From contig NZ_CP084092.1 of assembly GCF_020217425.1 (NCBI RefSeq), positions 186,001-250,000 of the forward strand: a DNA stretch of 64,000 nt, in the 5' to 3' direction. This document shows positions 1-9,200 of this stretch, one piece after another (within the stretch, counting starts at the first letter, position 1; each line of letters opens with the position of its first letter). A model generated the notes under the pieces. The model saw only the letters and a program-made list of their open reading frames with translations, did not search any database and was not told where the DNA came from. The DNA comes from Halomicrobium urmianum. Lineage in GTDB: Archaea > Halobacteriota > Halobacteria > Halobacteriales > Haloarculaceae. The translations under genes and the position numbers were made by a program.

Positions 1-232
1 GCAGCGTCCGGTCGGTCTCGCCGGGGACCGTCGCGAGGAGGTTCGGCTTCGCCGGGTCGACGGCGAACCGTTCCGTCTCGACGGCGAGCGGTTCGAGCCA
101 CGCCTCGATCGCGTCGACGGCCTCGCGCGTGTCGCCGGGCGGGTTCGACGTGTCGACCGACAGCAGATCCAGCGTCAGGTCGACGAGCTCCGTTCGGTGC
201 ACAGAGACGTCAACGGGAGCGCTCACCGTCAT
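1..232 (-). CDS. M20-family metallopeptidase / deacylase, N-terminal fragment
   Basis: Only the first 77 codons lie in the window; the gene runs off the left edge. The start reads MTVSAPVDVSVHRTEL and continues with LLSVDTSNPPGDTREAV, the N-terminal pattern of M20 amidohydrolases (the ArgE/DapE/carboxypeptidase group, which use two metal ions to cleave amide bonds). Its ATG overlaps the stop of the upstream flavoprotein gene in an ATGA, so the two are probably translated together. The metal ligands lie outside the window, so the exact substrate class cannot be judged. Confidence 0.75.
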   Translation of the reverse strand, partial: MTVSAPVDVSVHRTELVDLTLDLLSVDTSNPPGDTREAVDAIEAWLEPLAVETERFAVDPAKPNLLATVPGETDRTL

Positions 233-1578
233 TCGAGCTTCCCCGAGAGGACCTTCGCGGCCGTGAGGACCGGGTCCCACACGGGGCTGAACGGCGGCGC
301 GTACGCGAGGTCGGCGTTCTGTAGCTCCGTCACGGTCATGCCGGCGTGCAGAGCCGTCGCGACCGTGTCGATGCGCTTGGCCCCCTCCGCTCCGACGACG
401 CTACCGCCGAGGAGTCGCCCGGAGTCCCGATCCGCGACGAGCGTGATCTGGATCTCCTCGCTACCGGGGTAGTAGCCGGGGCGCGATTCGTCGGTGATCG
501 TGACCGAGACCGGCTCGAAGCCCGCCTCGCGGGCCCGTTCCTCGTCGACGATGCCAGTCCTCGCGGCCCCGAGGTCGAAGGCCTTCACGATGGCCGTCCC
601 CGCGATGTCGCCGGTCGGCGTCGGCGACCCCGTCACCGTCTGCCCGATGGCCCGGCCGGCGCGGTTGGCGGTCAGCGCCAGCGGCACGTGATCCGGCTCG
701 CCCGTCACGACGTGGCGGGCCTCGGCGCAGTCGCCCGCCGCGTAGACGTTCTCGTAGTTCGTCCGGCCGTACTCGTCGGTCGCGATGGCCCCGGTCGAGC
801 CGAGTTCGATCCCGGCTTCCTCCGCAAGGCCGACGTTCGGTGCCACCCCCACGCCCACGATCACGACGTCAGTCGGGTCGGACTCGCCGCCCTCGAGGAC
901 GACGCGGTCGACCCGGCCGTCCCCGTCGAACCCGGAGACGGCGGTGTCGAGGTGCAGGTCGACGCCCCGTTCGCGGAGGTGATCCTCGACGACCTCGGCG
1001 ACCTGCTCGCCGAACGGCTGCAGGACGTGGGGTAACATCTCGTAGAGGGCGACGTCAACCCCGCGGGCCGACAGCGCTTCGGCCATCTCGATGCCGACGT
1101 ACCCGCCGCCCACGATGGCGGCCCGGTCCGGCGACTGGTCGGTGACGTACGACTCGATCTCGCCCGCCTCGTCCATGTCGTGGATCGTGAACACGCCGTC
1201 GAGGTCGGTCCCGTCGAACGGCGGGACGATCGCGCTCGCACCGACCCCCACGAGGAGGTGGTCGTACGACTGCTCGAACCGCTCGCCGTCGCCCTCGACC
1301 GCGACCGTCTGGCGCTCGGGATCGATGCCGACGACCTCGTGGCCGGTCCGCAGGTCGATATCGCGCTCCTCGCGGAACCGCTCCGGCGTCACGGCGACGA
1401 GGTCCTCGAGCTCGTCGACTTCGCCCTTCACGTAGTAGGGCATCCCGCAGGCGGCGTAGGAGACCCACTGCCCCTTCTCGAAGACGATTACCTCCAGGTC
1501 GGGGTCCTCGCGCTTGGCCTTGCTCGCCGCGCTCATTCCCGCGGCGTCACCGCCGACGACGACGAACGTGTCGCTCAT
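229..1578 (-). CDS. FAD/NAD(P)-dependent disulfide oxidoreductase, CoA-disulfide reductase / NADH oxidase type
   Basis: A 449-aa flavoprotein of the single-cysteine pyridine nucleotide-disulfide reductase group. It has an N-terminal FAD Rossmann motif (VVVGGDAAGMSAA, residues 6-18) and one redox cysteine in SYAACGMPYY at about residue 44, the place of the active Cys in CoA-disulfide reductases and Nox-type NADH oxidases. A second dinucleotide motif, IVGGGYVGIEMAE, lies near residue 155, and YAAGDCAE near 275 is the second FAD motif. Known relatives reduce CoA disulfide or polysulfide, or reduce oxygen, using NAD(P)H in the cytoplasm. A sulfur-linked role would suit the neighbouring molybdoenzyme operon, but that is inference. 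The start is the ATG at 1578. Confidence 0.85.
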   Translation of the reverse strand: MSDTFVVVGGDAAGMSAASKAKREDPDLEVIVFEKGQWVSYAACGMPYYVKGEVDELEDLVAVTPERFREERDIDLRTGHEVVGIDPERQTVAVEGDGERFEQSYDHLLVGVGASAIVPPFDGTDLDGVFTIHDMDEAGEIESYVTDQSPDRAAIVGGGYVGIEMAEALSARGVDVALYEMLPHVLQPFGEQVAEVVEDHLRERGVDLHLDTAVSGFDGDGRVDRVVLEGGESDPTDVVIVGVGVAPNVGLAEEAGIELGSTGAIATDEYGRTNYENVYAAGDCAEARHVVTGEPDHVPLALTANRAGRAIGQTVTGSPTPTGDIAGTAIVKAFDLGAARTGIVDEERAREAGFEPVSVTITDESRPGYYPGSEEIQITLVADRDSGRLLGGSVVGAEGAKRIDTVATALHAGMTVTELQNADLAYAPPFSPVWDPVLTAAKVLSGKLE

Positions 1579-1645
1579 ACGCGTCGGTTGGGTCGGAACT
1601 GACTAAAGTATTCCCCAGATCGCACAATACTGCTGGCTCGGGCCC

Positions 1646-1720
1646 GCTGTTCGGCCTGCAGCCCCGGGCTCGCTGTTCGGCCTGCAGCCCCGGGCTCGCT
1701 GTTCGGCCTGCAGCCCCGGG
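1646..1720. repeat. Tandem repeat, three copies of a 26-bp unit
   Basis: Three head-to-tail copies with unit GCTGTTCGGCCTGCAGCCCC plus GGGCTC lie at 1646, 1672 and 1698; the third diverges after its GGG. The copies are identical to each other. They fill the gap between the 3' end of the Bat-like regulator and the 5' end of the flavoprotein gene, both on the minus strand, so they lie in the flavoprotein promoter/leader region. Each unit contains the palindromes CTGCAG and CCCGGG. Confidence 0.9.
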
Positions 1721-1763
1721 CCAGCGGCGAGCCAGTCCAAGCCGCTGGCGGTCGGCCGGACGC

Positions 1764-3599
1764 TCACGCACTGACCGGCTCGGCAACGACGTCGTCGTCG
1801 CGGTCGAACAGCGACGCGAACAGCTTCCGTTCCGCGGCGCGGAGGTGCTGGGTGAACGTCGACTGGTTGATCCCCATCGTCTCGGCGACGTCCTCCCCGC
1901 TGGCGTCGCGGGGCCACTCGAAGAAGCCAGCGAAGTAGGCCGTCTGGGCGGCCTCCAGCTGACGGTCGGTCAGCGACTCCTCGAAGGTCGTCCGGAACTC
2001 CGTCTCGGCGGCCGCGTCGGGCTCGCGCTCGCGCTGGGCGATCAGGTCCAGACCCGGATACGCCGACTGGACGGCCTCGACGACCGACCGGACGTCGTTG
2101 GATCTGGCGACCTCCGCGACGAGGCGGCCGGTCCCCTCGGTGACCGTCAGCGACTGGACGGCCGCGCCGTACTGGGCCAGCGTCGTCACGACGGCGTCGT
2201 CGAGGGCCAGCCTGACGGCGCACTGCCCGTCGCCGGCGCACAGCACTTCGGCCCGTTCGACCCCCGGAGCGTCGGCGGCGTGGGCCGAGACGGGACCCGG
2301 CTCGCAGCCGGCGACGGAGACGTAGGCGGCGCAGTCGCCCTCCCCGCCGTCGCCGATCCGGTCGAGTTCGATCGTGCACCCCAGCGCCGCCGACAGCGAG
2401 ACGAGCGGATCGTCCGTCCCGTCGAGCCGGAACTCCAGGCGAGTCACCTCGTCCGACGCGAGCGTCCGACGGCTCTCGGCCGCGTTGATGGCGTCCCCGA
2501 CGGTCAGCCCGAGCTCTGCGAACACCGCCCGGTCGATGGCCTCGAACGCGCCGTCCGTCGCGGCCTCGACGAACAGCGCACCGTAGTCGGCGTCCTGGTA
2601 CGACAGCGGGACGACGACCCCCGCGGCCCCGGCGGGGTCGTCGACGGGCCCCCCGTCGTCGTCGACGAGCGCCGGCCGCCGCTGCTCGAGGACGTCCCCC
2701 GCGACGTCCCGGTAGGCCGTCGAGCCGTCGAGGCGCGTCTCGAGGGTCTCGGGGTCGACGCCGGCGGCGGCCTGAACCGCGACGCCGTCGTCGACGAGTC
2801 GGGGCGTGCCGACCCAGGCGGCGTCGAACAGGTGCGAGCGCGCGAACCGGTCACAGAGCACCCGCTCGATCTCGCGGCGCGTCGACGCCCCCACCAGCTC
2901 CCGGTTGACGTCGCGGAGCACCTCGTTCGTGTTGTTCAGCCGCTCGAGGCGGTCGTTCTGCTCCTCGATCCGGAGCCGTCGCTCCTTGCGGTCGGTCACG
3001 TCCCGCTCGACGGCGACGTAGTGCTCGACCGCGCCCGCCTCGTCGGTGATCGGTGCGACGGTCGTGTCGACCCAGCACAGCTCCCCCGACTTCCGGCGGT
3101 TGACGATCTCCCCCTCCCAGACCTCCCCCGAGGAGATCCGCTCCCACAGCTCCGTGTAGAAGTCCTCGTCGTGCTCCCCGGACTGCCACAGGCGGGGGTT
3201 CTCGCCGACGACCTCCTCGGGGCCGTAGCCGACGACGCTCTCGACCGCCGGGTTCGCGTACTCGATGGTCCCGTCGGCGTCGGTCACGAAGATGGCGTGG
3301 CCGGCGTGTTCGATCGCCTTTCGGAACCCCTGGAGGCGCTCGGTGACGCGCCGCTCCTCGACGACGTAGCTCGACAGGTAGTACACCGTCAGCAGCGCGA
3401 GGACGCTGACCGCCAGTCCCGGGAGCTCCTCGACCGGCGTGGTCGAGCTCCGGGCGGACAGCAGCTGTCGGGTCGCCATCAGCGACAGCATCACCGTCAG
3501 GAACCCGAACCGCCGGTCGCTGCTCCGGGCGAGCAACACCAGCGAGTACCCGACCCCGGCGAGCCTGAGGAGGACGGACGCGACGAGCACGCCGTTCAC
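1764..3599 (-). CDS. Membrane-anchored PAS/GAF sensor with Bat-type HTH_10 DNA-binding domain
   Basis: A 611-aa bacterio-opsin-activator-like regulator. The first 85 residues carry about three hydrophobic segments. A PAS domain follows at roughly 95-210 (AIFVTDADGTIEYANPAV, then a PAC end near VERDVTDRK), then a GAF-like region at about 245-390, the Bat-associated domain and a C-terminal HTH_10 (LTDRQLEAAQTAYFAGFFEW, then GINQSTFTQHLRAAERKL). I chose the GTG at 3599 because GGAGGTGG precedes it at the right spacing and the first membrane segment then starts at once; longer in-frame starts add an unlikely Arg-rich leader. It is divergent from the molybdoenzyme operon, which makes it the obvious candidate regulator, probably sensing a redox or membrane signal. 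Confidence 0.82.
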   Translation of the reverse strand: MNGVLVASVLLRLAGVGYSLVLLARSSDRRFGFLTVMLSLMATRQLLSARSSTTPVEELPGLAVSVLALLTVYYLSSYVVEERRVTERLQGFRKAIEHAGHAIFVTDADGTIEYANPAVESVVGYGPEEVVGENPRLWQSGEHDEDFYTELWERISSGEVWEGEIVNRRKSGELCWVDTTVAPITDEAGAVEHYVAVERDVTDRKERRLRIEEQNDRLERLNNTNEVLRDVNRELVGASTRREIERVLCDRFARSHLFDAAWVGTPRLVDDGVAVQAAAGVDPETLETRLDGSTAYRDVAGDVLEQRRPALVDDDGGPVDDPAGAAGVVVPLSYQDADYGALFVEAATDGAFEAIDRAVFAELGLTVGDAINAAESRRTLASDEVTRLEFRLDGTDDPLVSLSAALGCTIELDRIGDGGEGDCAAYVSVAGCEPGPVSAHAADAPGVERAEVLCAGDGQCAVRLALDDAVVTTLAQYGAAVQSLTVTEGTGRLVAEVARSNDVRSVVEAVQSAYPGLDLIAQREREPDAAAETEFRTTFEESLTDRQLEAAQTAYFAGFFEWPRDASGEDVAETMGINQSTFTQHLRAAERKLFASLFDRDDDVVAEPVSA

Positions 3600-3909
3600 G
3601 TGCGTCCACCTCCGTCGGCGGATCGGCGACGACGGTCGACATGCGCGTTCATGGTCCGAACTCGTTCGCGCCATCCCATATAAGGCCCCGGGCGTTCTCA
3701 GTCCCTGGGACGCGGGCCGACGAGCGGCCGGCGCGGGGTCGATCCCCCGTCCCAAAGAGTATTGGGTCGGGAGTTATCCACCGTGTCGGACCGATCCGGC
3801 GGGGCAAAGAGTATCGGTAGCACGCTCACCTCCCCGGATCACGTAGGTCTACGCGTATGCTCCCGATCGACCGGCCGAACGGACGCGTTCCGACGTGTGG
3901 GTGGTACCG
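3600..3909. promoter_or_regulatory. Divergent intergenic region between regulator and molybdoenzyme operon, with a 13-bp direct repeat
   Basis: No gene is seen in these 310 bp. CAAAGAGTATTGG at 3753-3765 recurs as CAAAGAGTATCGG at 3805-3817 (12 of 13 identical), 52 bp apart and about 90-150 bp upstream of the FeS subunit start. On the minus strand TTATATGG near 3675-3683 could serve as the TATA box of the regulator with a leader of about 50 nt. The repeats are plausible activator sites, possibly for the divergent regulator itself. Confidence 0.45.
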
Positions 3910-4935
3910 ATGAGCGGCGCGAGCGACGACCGGCTGCCGGGCGTCCCAGATGCGGGCGCCGCCGACTTCGACGCGATGGTCGACGACGAGGCGTCCGATC
4001 CCCGGGAGGAGCTGTCGAAGACGGATCACGACACGGACCTGGGGATCGCCATGGCCGAGGACGCCAAGCGCGTCTCCCGTGGCGAGCTATCGGCCGAGGA
4101 GTACTGGCGCAAGTACGACGCGGCCGCGGAGGCCGAGTTCGGCGACGACTACCGGCAGACGCCCAACCCGGCCATCGACAGCCCCGACCAGACCATCGAG
4201 TCGGAGACGGCCGAGTCGCTGGGCTGCTCGGTCGGATCGATGGACTCGATCGCCTGCGAGTCCGCTGCCTCGGCGCCGACCGACGAGGACGGCGACGACT
4301 CCGACGAGCGCTGGGGGATGGTCATCGACCTCCAGAAGTGCGTCGGCTGCGACTCCTGTTCGGTCGCCTGCAAGGCCGAGAACCGGACGCCGCCGGGGGT
4401 CTCCTACAACGTCGTGATGGAGGAGGAACACGGCGAGTTCCCCGACGTCACGCGCACGAACGTCCCCCGTCCGTGCATGCAGTGCGAGAACCCGCCCTGC
4501 GTGCAGGTCTGCCCCGTCAGCGCGACCTACAAGATGGACAACGGCGTGGTCAACATCGACTACGACCGCTGTATCGGCTGCCGGTACTGCATGATCGCGT
4601 GCCCGTACGGCGCTCGGTACTTCGACTTCGGCGAGAACTACGACGACGAGGTCGACGGCGCCGGCGAGGTGACCAGCCCCGAGTACGGCGTCGACCGTGG
4701 CCCGCGCGAGGACGGCGCCTCGCCGGTGGGTAACGTCAGGAAGTGCAGCTTCTGCACGCACCGCCTGGAACGCGGGGAGGAGCCGGCCTGCGTCGAGACC
4801 TGCGTTGGCGACGCCCGGAACATGGGCGACCTCGACGACCCCGACAGCGAGGTCTCGGAGATGGCCGACTCCTCGCGGGCGTTCCAGCTCAAGGAGGACG
4901 AGGGCACCGACCCCAACGTCTACTACCTCAAGTGA
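3910..4935 (+). CDS. Four-cluster [4Fe-4S] ferredoxin subunit of a molybdopterin oxidoreductase (DmsB/PhsB/TtrB-like)
   Basis: A 341-aa iron-sulfur subunit that should pass electrons between the membrane anchor and the molybdenum subunit. Four Cys groups are visible: CVGCDSCSVACKAE, CMQCENPPCVQVCP, CIGCRYCMIACPYGAR and CSFCTHRLERGEEPACVETC, the usual set for four [4Fe-4S] clusters. The first 120 or so residues form an acidic extension without Cys, longer than in bacterial homologues, with no recognisable signal peptide. The ATG at 3910 (MSGASDDRL) is preferred to one five codons upstream. It is first in the operon; the next gene starts 2 nt after the stop. Confidence 0.9.
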   Translation: MSGASDDRLPGVPDAGAADFDAMVDDEASDPREELSKTDHDTDLGIAMAEDAKRVSRGELSAEEYWRKYDAAAEAEFGDDYRQTPNPAIDSPDQTIESETAESLGCSVGSMDSIACESAASAPTDEDGDDSDERWGMVIDLQKCVGCDSCSVACKAENRTPPGVSYNVVMEEEHGEFPDVTRTNVPRPCMQCENPPCVQVCPVSATYKMDNGVVNIDYDRCIGCRYCMIACPYGARYFDFGENYDDEVDGAGEVTSPEYGVDRGPREDGASPVGNVRKCSFCTHRLERGEEPACVETCVGDARNMGDLDDPDSEVSEMADSSRAFQLKEDEGTDPNVYYLK

Positions 4936-4937
4936 CC

Positions 4938-6206
4938 ATGGCAACCGAACACTCGCGGTTCGAGTTCGACCCCGGATTCGTCGACGACCGCCTCCGGGCT
5001 GCCTGGTACGCCGTCCTCGGCGTGCTGCTGCTGGTCGGCGGCGCGGCGACGTGGCTGCGGATCTCCGGGGGCATGCAGAGCACCAACCTCACGAGCACGA
5101 CCCCGTGGGGCGCGTGGGTCGCCTTCTACATCTACTTCGTCGGCCTCTCGGCCGGCGCGTTCCTCGTGAGTACGCTGGCCAACGTCTTCGGCGTCGCGGG
5201 GATGCACCGCATCGACCGCGACGCCCTGTTCGCGGCGATCGTCAGCATGCTGGTCGCGCTGCTGTTCGTCTGGACCGACCTCGGCCGGATGGACCGGATG
5301 TACCACCCGTTCATCTGGCGGCAGGTCACCTCCGCGCTCGCCTGGGAGGTCCACGCGTACGTCGCCTACATCGGGGTGCTGACGACCGAGCTGTACTTCT
5401 CGATGCGCTACGACCTCGCTCGGGTCGCCGAGCGCGGCTCAGGACTGCGGGCCAGGCTCAGCGGCCTCCTGACGCTGGGCCGGCGACAGACGACCGAGGC
5501 CTCCCGGGAGACCGACAGGACGTGGCTGAAGCGGGCCGGCATCCTCGGCATCCCGCTGGCCATCTTCATGGTCCACGGCGGTACGGGCGTGCTCTTCGCC
5601 GTCTCGAAGGCCCGCCCCTACTGGAACAGCGGCCTGTTCCCGGTGATCTTCATCGTCTCCGCCGTGCTCTCCGGGACGGCGCTGGTGATGATGCTGTACG
5701 TCCTCCGGACGCGGCTGTTCGACGGCGAGTCCGTCGACCCCGACCTGCTGGACCGGCTCGCCAAGCTGCTGGCGACGTTCGTCGTCGTCGACGTGGCGCT
5801 GACCGCCATCGAGGCGCTGATCGCCATCGTCAGCTTCCACCCCCACGTGGTCGAGACCTGGAACATCATCGCGTTCGGCGAGATGTCGTGGTCGTTCTGG
5901 TGGTTCATGGTCGGCCTCGGCTGGGTGTTCCCGCTCGTGATGCTCTCGAAGCGATCCTGGCGGCGCACCCCGTGGCTCATGGCGGTGGCCGGCCTCAGCG
6001 TCGTACTGGGGATCATCGCGGTCCGGTTCAACATCGTCGTCCCGCCCCAGATCCGCCCCGTGATGGAGGGGCTCCCGCACGGATCGTACTTCCCCTCCCT
6101 CGTGGAGTGGGCGACCAGCGCCGGCATGATCGCGGTCGGTCTGCTGGTGTACACGATCGGCGCGGAACTGCTTCCGCTGACGCCGCTCGACGGAGGTGAT
6201 CACTGA
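4938..6206 (+). CDS. NrfD/PsrC-family membrane subunit (quinone-interacting anchor)
   Basis: A 422-aa polytopic membrane protein with about nine or ten hydrophobic helices, such as AWYAVLGVLLLVGGAATWL, and the NrfD-type stretch TTPWGAWVAFYIYFVGLSAG. In known PSR/TTR/DMSO-type complexes this subunit binds quinol and exchanges electrons with the FeS subunit. It sits between the FeS and catalytic genes. Its stop overlaps the next ATG (TGATG at 6204-6208), and GGAGGTGATC just before that point is a strong ribosome site for the downstream gene, so the subunits are made together. Confidence 0.9.
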   Translation: MATEHSRFEFDPGFVDDRLRAAWYAVLGVLLLVGGAATWLRISGGMQSTNLTSTTPWGAWVAFYIYFVGLSAGAFLVSTLANVFGVAGMHRIDRDALFAAIVSMLVALLFVWTDLGRMDRMYHPFIWRQVTSALAWEVHAYVAYIGVLTTELYFSMRYDLARVAERGSGLRARLSGLLTLGRRQTTEASRETDRTWLKRAGILGIPLAIFMVHGGTGVLFAVSKARPYWNSGLFPVIFIVSAVLSGTALVMMLYVLRTRLFDGESVDPDLLDRLAKLLATFVVVDVALTAIEALIAIVSFHPHVVETWNIIAFGEMSWSFWWFMVGLGWVFPLVMLSKRSWRRTPWLMAVAGLSVVLGIIAVRFNIVVPPQIRPVMEGLPHGSYFPSLVEWATSAGMIAVGLLVYTIGAELLPLTPLDGGDH

Positions 6207-9200
6207 TGTCCACTGACAGCGATAGCTCGGACGCGGACGGATCGAACGGTGACGACGGGGCCACCCTCACCAGGCGCGACCTGGTGAAGGCGGTCGGCAG
6301 CGTCGGCCTGATCGGCGCGGCCAGCGCTGCCACCGTCGACGTCGACACCGAGGACCTCTGGACGGACGACGAGGCCCACTACGTCGGCGACGACTACGGC
6401 GAGTACGGCGCGAGCGACGTGATTCACACCACCTGCGGACAGTGCAACACCTTCTGTCCGATCAAGGTCCGCCTGTCCGACGAGAGCGCCAGCGGCGAGT
6501 ACAGCTCGCTGGTCCGCAAGCTCGCCGGCAACCCCTACTCGTTCCTGAACACGCAGCCGTTCTCGCAGGTGCCCTACGACAGCGATCCCGAGGACGTCGC
6601 GATGGGCGACGTCGAGGGGAGCGGCGACGTCGACGCCGACCGCTGGTCGCTGTCGGGCGGCCGGATCTGTCTGAAGGGCCAGGCTGGCATCCAGACGGCC
6701 TTCGACAGCTACCGGGTCCGCAAGCCGATGAAGCGAGTCGGCCCCCGCGGCTCCGGGGAGTGGAAGACCATCTCCTGGGAGCAGGCGATCGAGGAGATCG
6801 CCGAGGGGGACGACGAACTCGGCCACCCCGGCCTGCGCGAGCTGTGGGCCTACGCGCCCGAGGACGAAGTGATGGACGACTGGGAGGCCGTCCAGTCCGG
6901 CGAGATGGACAGGTCGGCCTTCGACGAGAAGTGGGGCGACGCGCTCATCGACACCGACCACCCCGACCTCGGACCGAAGGCCAACCAGATCGTCGACGTC
7001 GGCGGGTTCCGGCGCAACTTCATCAGGACTCGCCTGTGGCACCAGGGACTCGGTTCGATCAACAGCGTCCACCACGCCGGGACCTGCGGGTTCTCCAGCG
7101 TCATGGGGAATGTCCGCTCGCACGCGGCCCAGAAGAAGCGCCAGTATCCCGACGTGGAGAACTGCGAGTACCTGCTGGTGTGGGGGACCAACCCCATGGT
7201 CGCCAACAAGGGGCCGACCTGGCTCGCCCCGAAGCTGACCAACGCCATCGAGGACGGCATGCGGATGGACGTGGTCGACCCGCGCCTGTCGAAGACCGCC
7301 GAGAAGGCCGACACCTGGGTCCCGGTCGAGCCCGGCGCGGACGGCGCGCTCGCGCTCGGGATGGCGCGCTGGATCATCGAGCGCGACCGCCACGACGTCG
7401 AGTACCTCCGCAATCCCGCGGCGACCGCCGCCGAGAGCGAGGGCGAACCCACGTGGAGCGACGCGACCCACCTCGTGCTCGTCGACGAGGAGTCGGGCCC
7501 CAAGGCGCGCGCCGCCGACCTCGGCCTCGTCCCCGAAGACCACGATCTGGCCGACGACTTCGTCGCCGTCGACGCGTCGACCGGCGAGCCGCGGCCGGCC
7601 AGCGAGGTCGAGACCGGCGTCCTTGACGTGTCGCTGACCGTCGACGGGACCGCCGTCGAGAGCGTCTGGAGCCTGTACCGCGACCGGGTGTTCGAGCACA
7701 CCGTCGAGGAGTACGCCGATACGGCCGGTGTCTCGGCCGACCGGATCGCCGAGATCGCCGACGAGTTCACCAGCCACGGCAAGCGGGCGGCGATCATGGC
7801 CTACCGCGGCCCGGCGAAACACACCAACGGGTTCTACAACACCCGCGCCATCGCGACGCTGCAGCACCTCATCGGCAACTACGACTGGAAGGGCGGGCAG
7901 ATCACCCCCTACGCCGGCTACAGCACGATGTCCGGCCGCTACGAGCTCGGGCAGGTCCCCGACGGCCACTCGCCGTGGGGGATCCCGCTGCTGCGCGGCG
8001 GGGTCAACTACGAGGACACCACGCTGTTCGAGCGCGACGACGGGTACCCCGCGAAGCGGCCCTGGTTCCCCGTCGCGCCGCCGCAGGCCACCCAGGAGCT
8101 GTACGGCAGCGCCGCAGACGAGTACCCCTACGGCGTCGAGGCGCTGTTCATCCGGCCGTACTCGAACAACCACGTGATGGCCGTCGCCGGCGGCGACCAG
8201 ATCCCCGACGTCATCGGCGACCCCGACGCGATCCCGCTGGTCGTCGCCTCCGACACCGTGATCGGCGAGACGAGCAAGTACGCCGACTACATCCTCCCTG
8301 AGCCGACCTACCTCGAGCGCTGGGAGAATTTCGGCACGTACCCGAACAAGCGGCTGGCCGACGAGAAGATCAGCCAGCCGGCGGTCGAGGTGGTCCCCGA
8401 CGCGCGGCCGTTCGAGGAGGTCCTGATCGACCTCTGGACGGAGCTGGACCTCCCCGGCGTCGGCGAGGACGCGATCCCCGACGCGGACGGGGAGCTGTGG
8501 CCGCTCGAGCGGGCCGAGGACTTCTACCTGAAGCTCGCGGCGAACATGGCCTACGACCGCGATCCCGTCCCCGACGCGAGCGAGGACGAACTGCGGGTCT
8601 TCCGCGAGAGTCACGAGAAAGGGCTTGGCGACTCCTTCGACATCGACCGCTGGAAGCGGGCCGTCAGCGACGAGGAGTGGGCGAAGGTCGTCACCGTGCT
8701 CAACCGCGGCGGCCGCTTCGAGGAGCCCGTCGACGACTACGCCGACCGGTTCGCCGAGCACGGCCACGAGTACGACTACGCCGAGCGCTTCGACGACAGC
8801 AACGCCTACGACGGCGACCAGATGCGCTACAAGCTTGGCTCGCGCGTGGACTTCTACAGCGAGGTCGTGCCGAAGGGGAAACACTCCTACACCGGCGAGC
8901 GGTTCGACCCGCTCCCGCGGGTCGACGACGTCGAGCACTACGGTGGCGCCGTCCAGGCACCAGTCACCGACGACGGCGACCCCGAGCGCCCCCTGCGGCT
9001 GATCAACTGGAAGCCCCGGACCCAGGGGATGCACCGGACCACGAACAGCCCGTGGCTCCGGGAGACCAGGCCCCAGAACCCGCTGTGGATCAACCCGCGC
9101 GACGCCGAGGAGCGCGGCGTCGAGAACGGCGACGAGGTCGTCATCGACGCCGGCCGGCGCACCGTCGAGGGCGTCGCGATGGTCACGAACGGCATCCGCC

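Noticed and set aside
1646-1720. 26-bp tandem repeats considered as a CRISPR array
   Set aside because: The copies are contiguous without spacers, so this is an ordinary tandem repeat.
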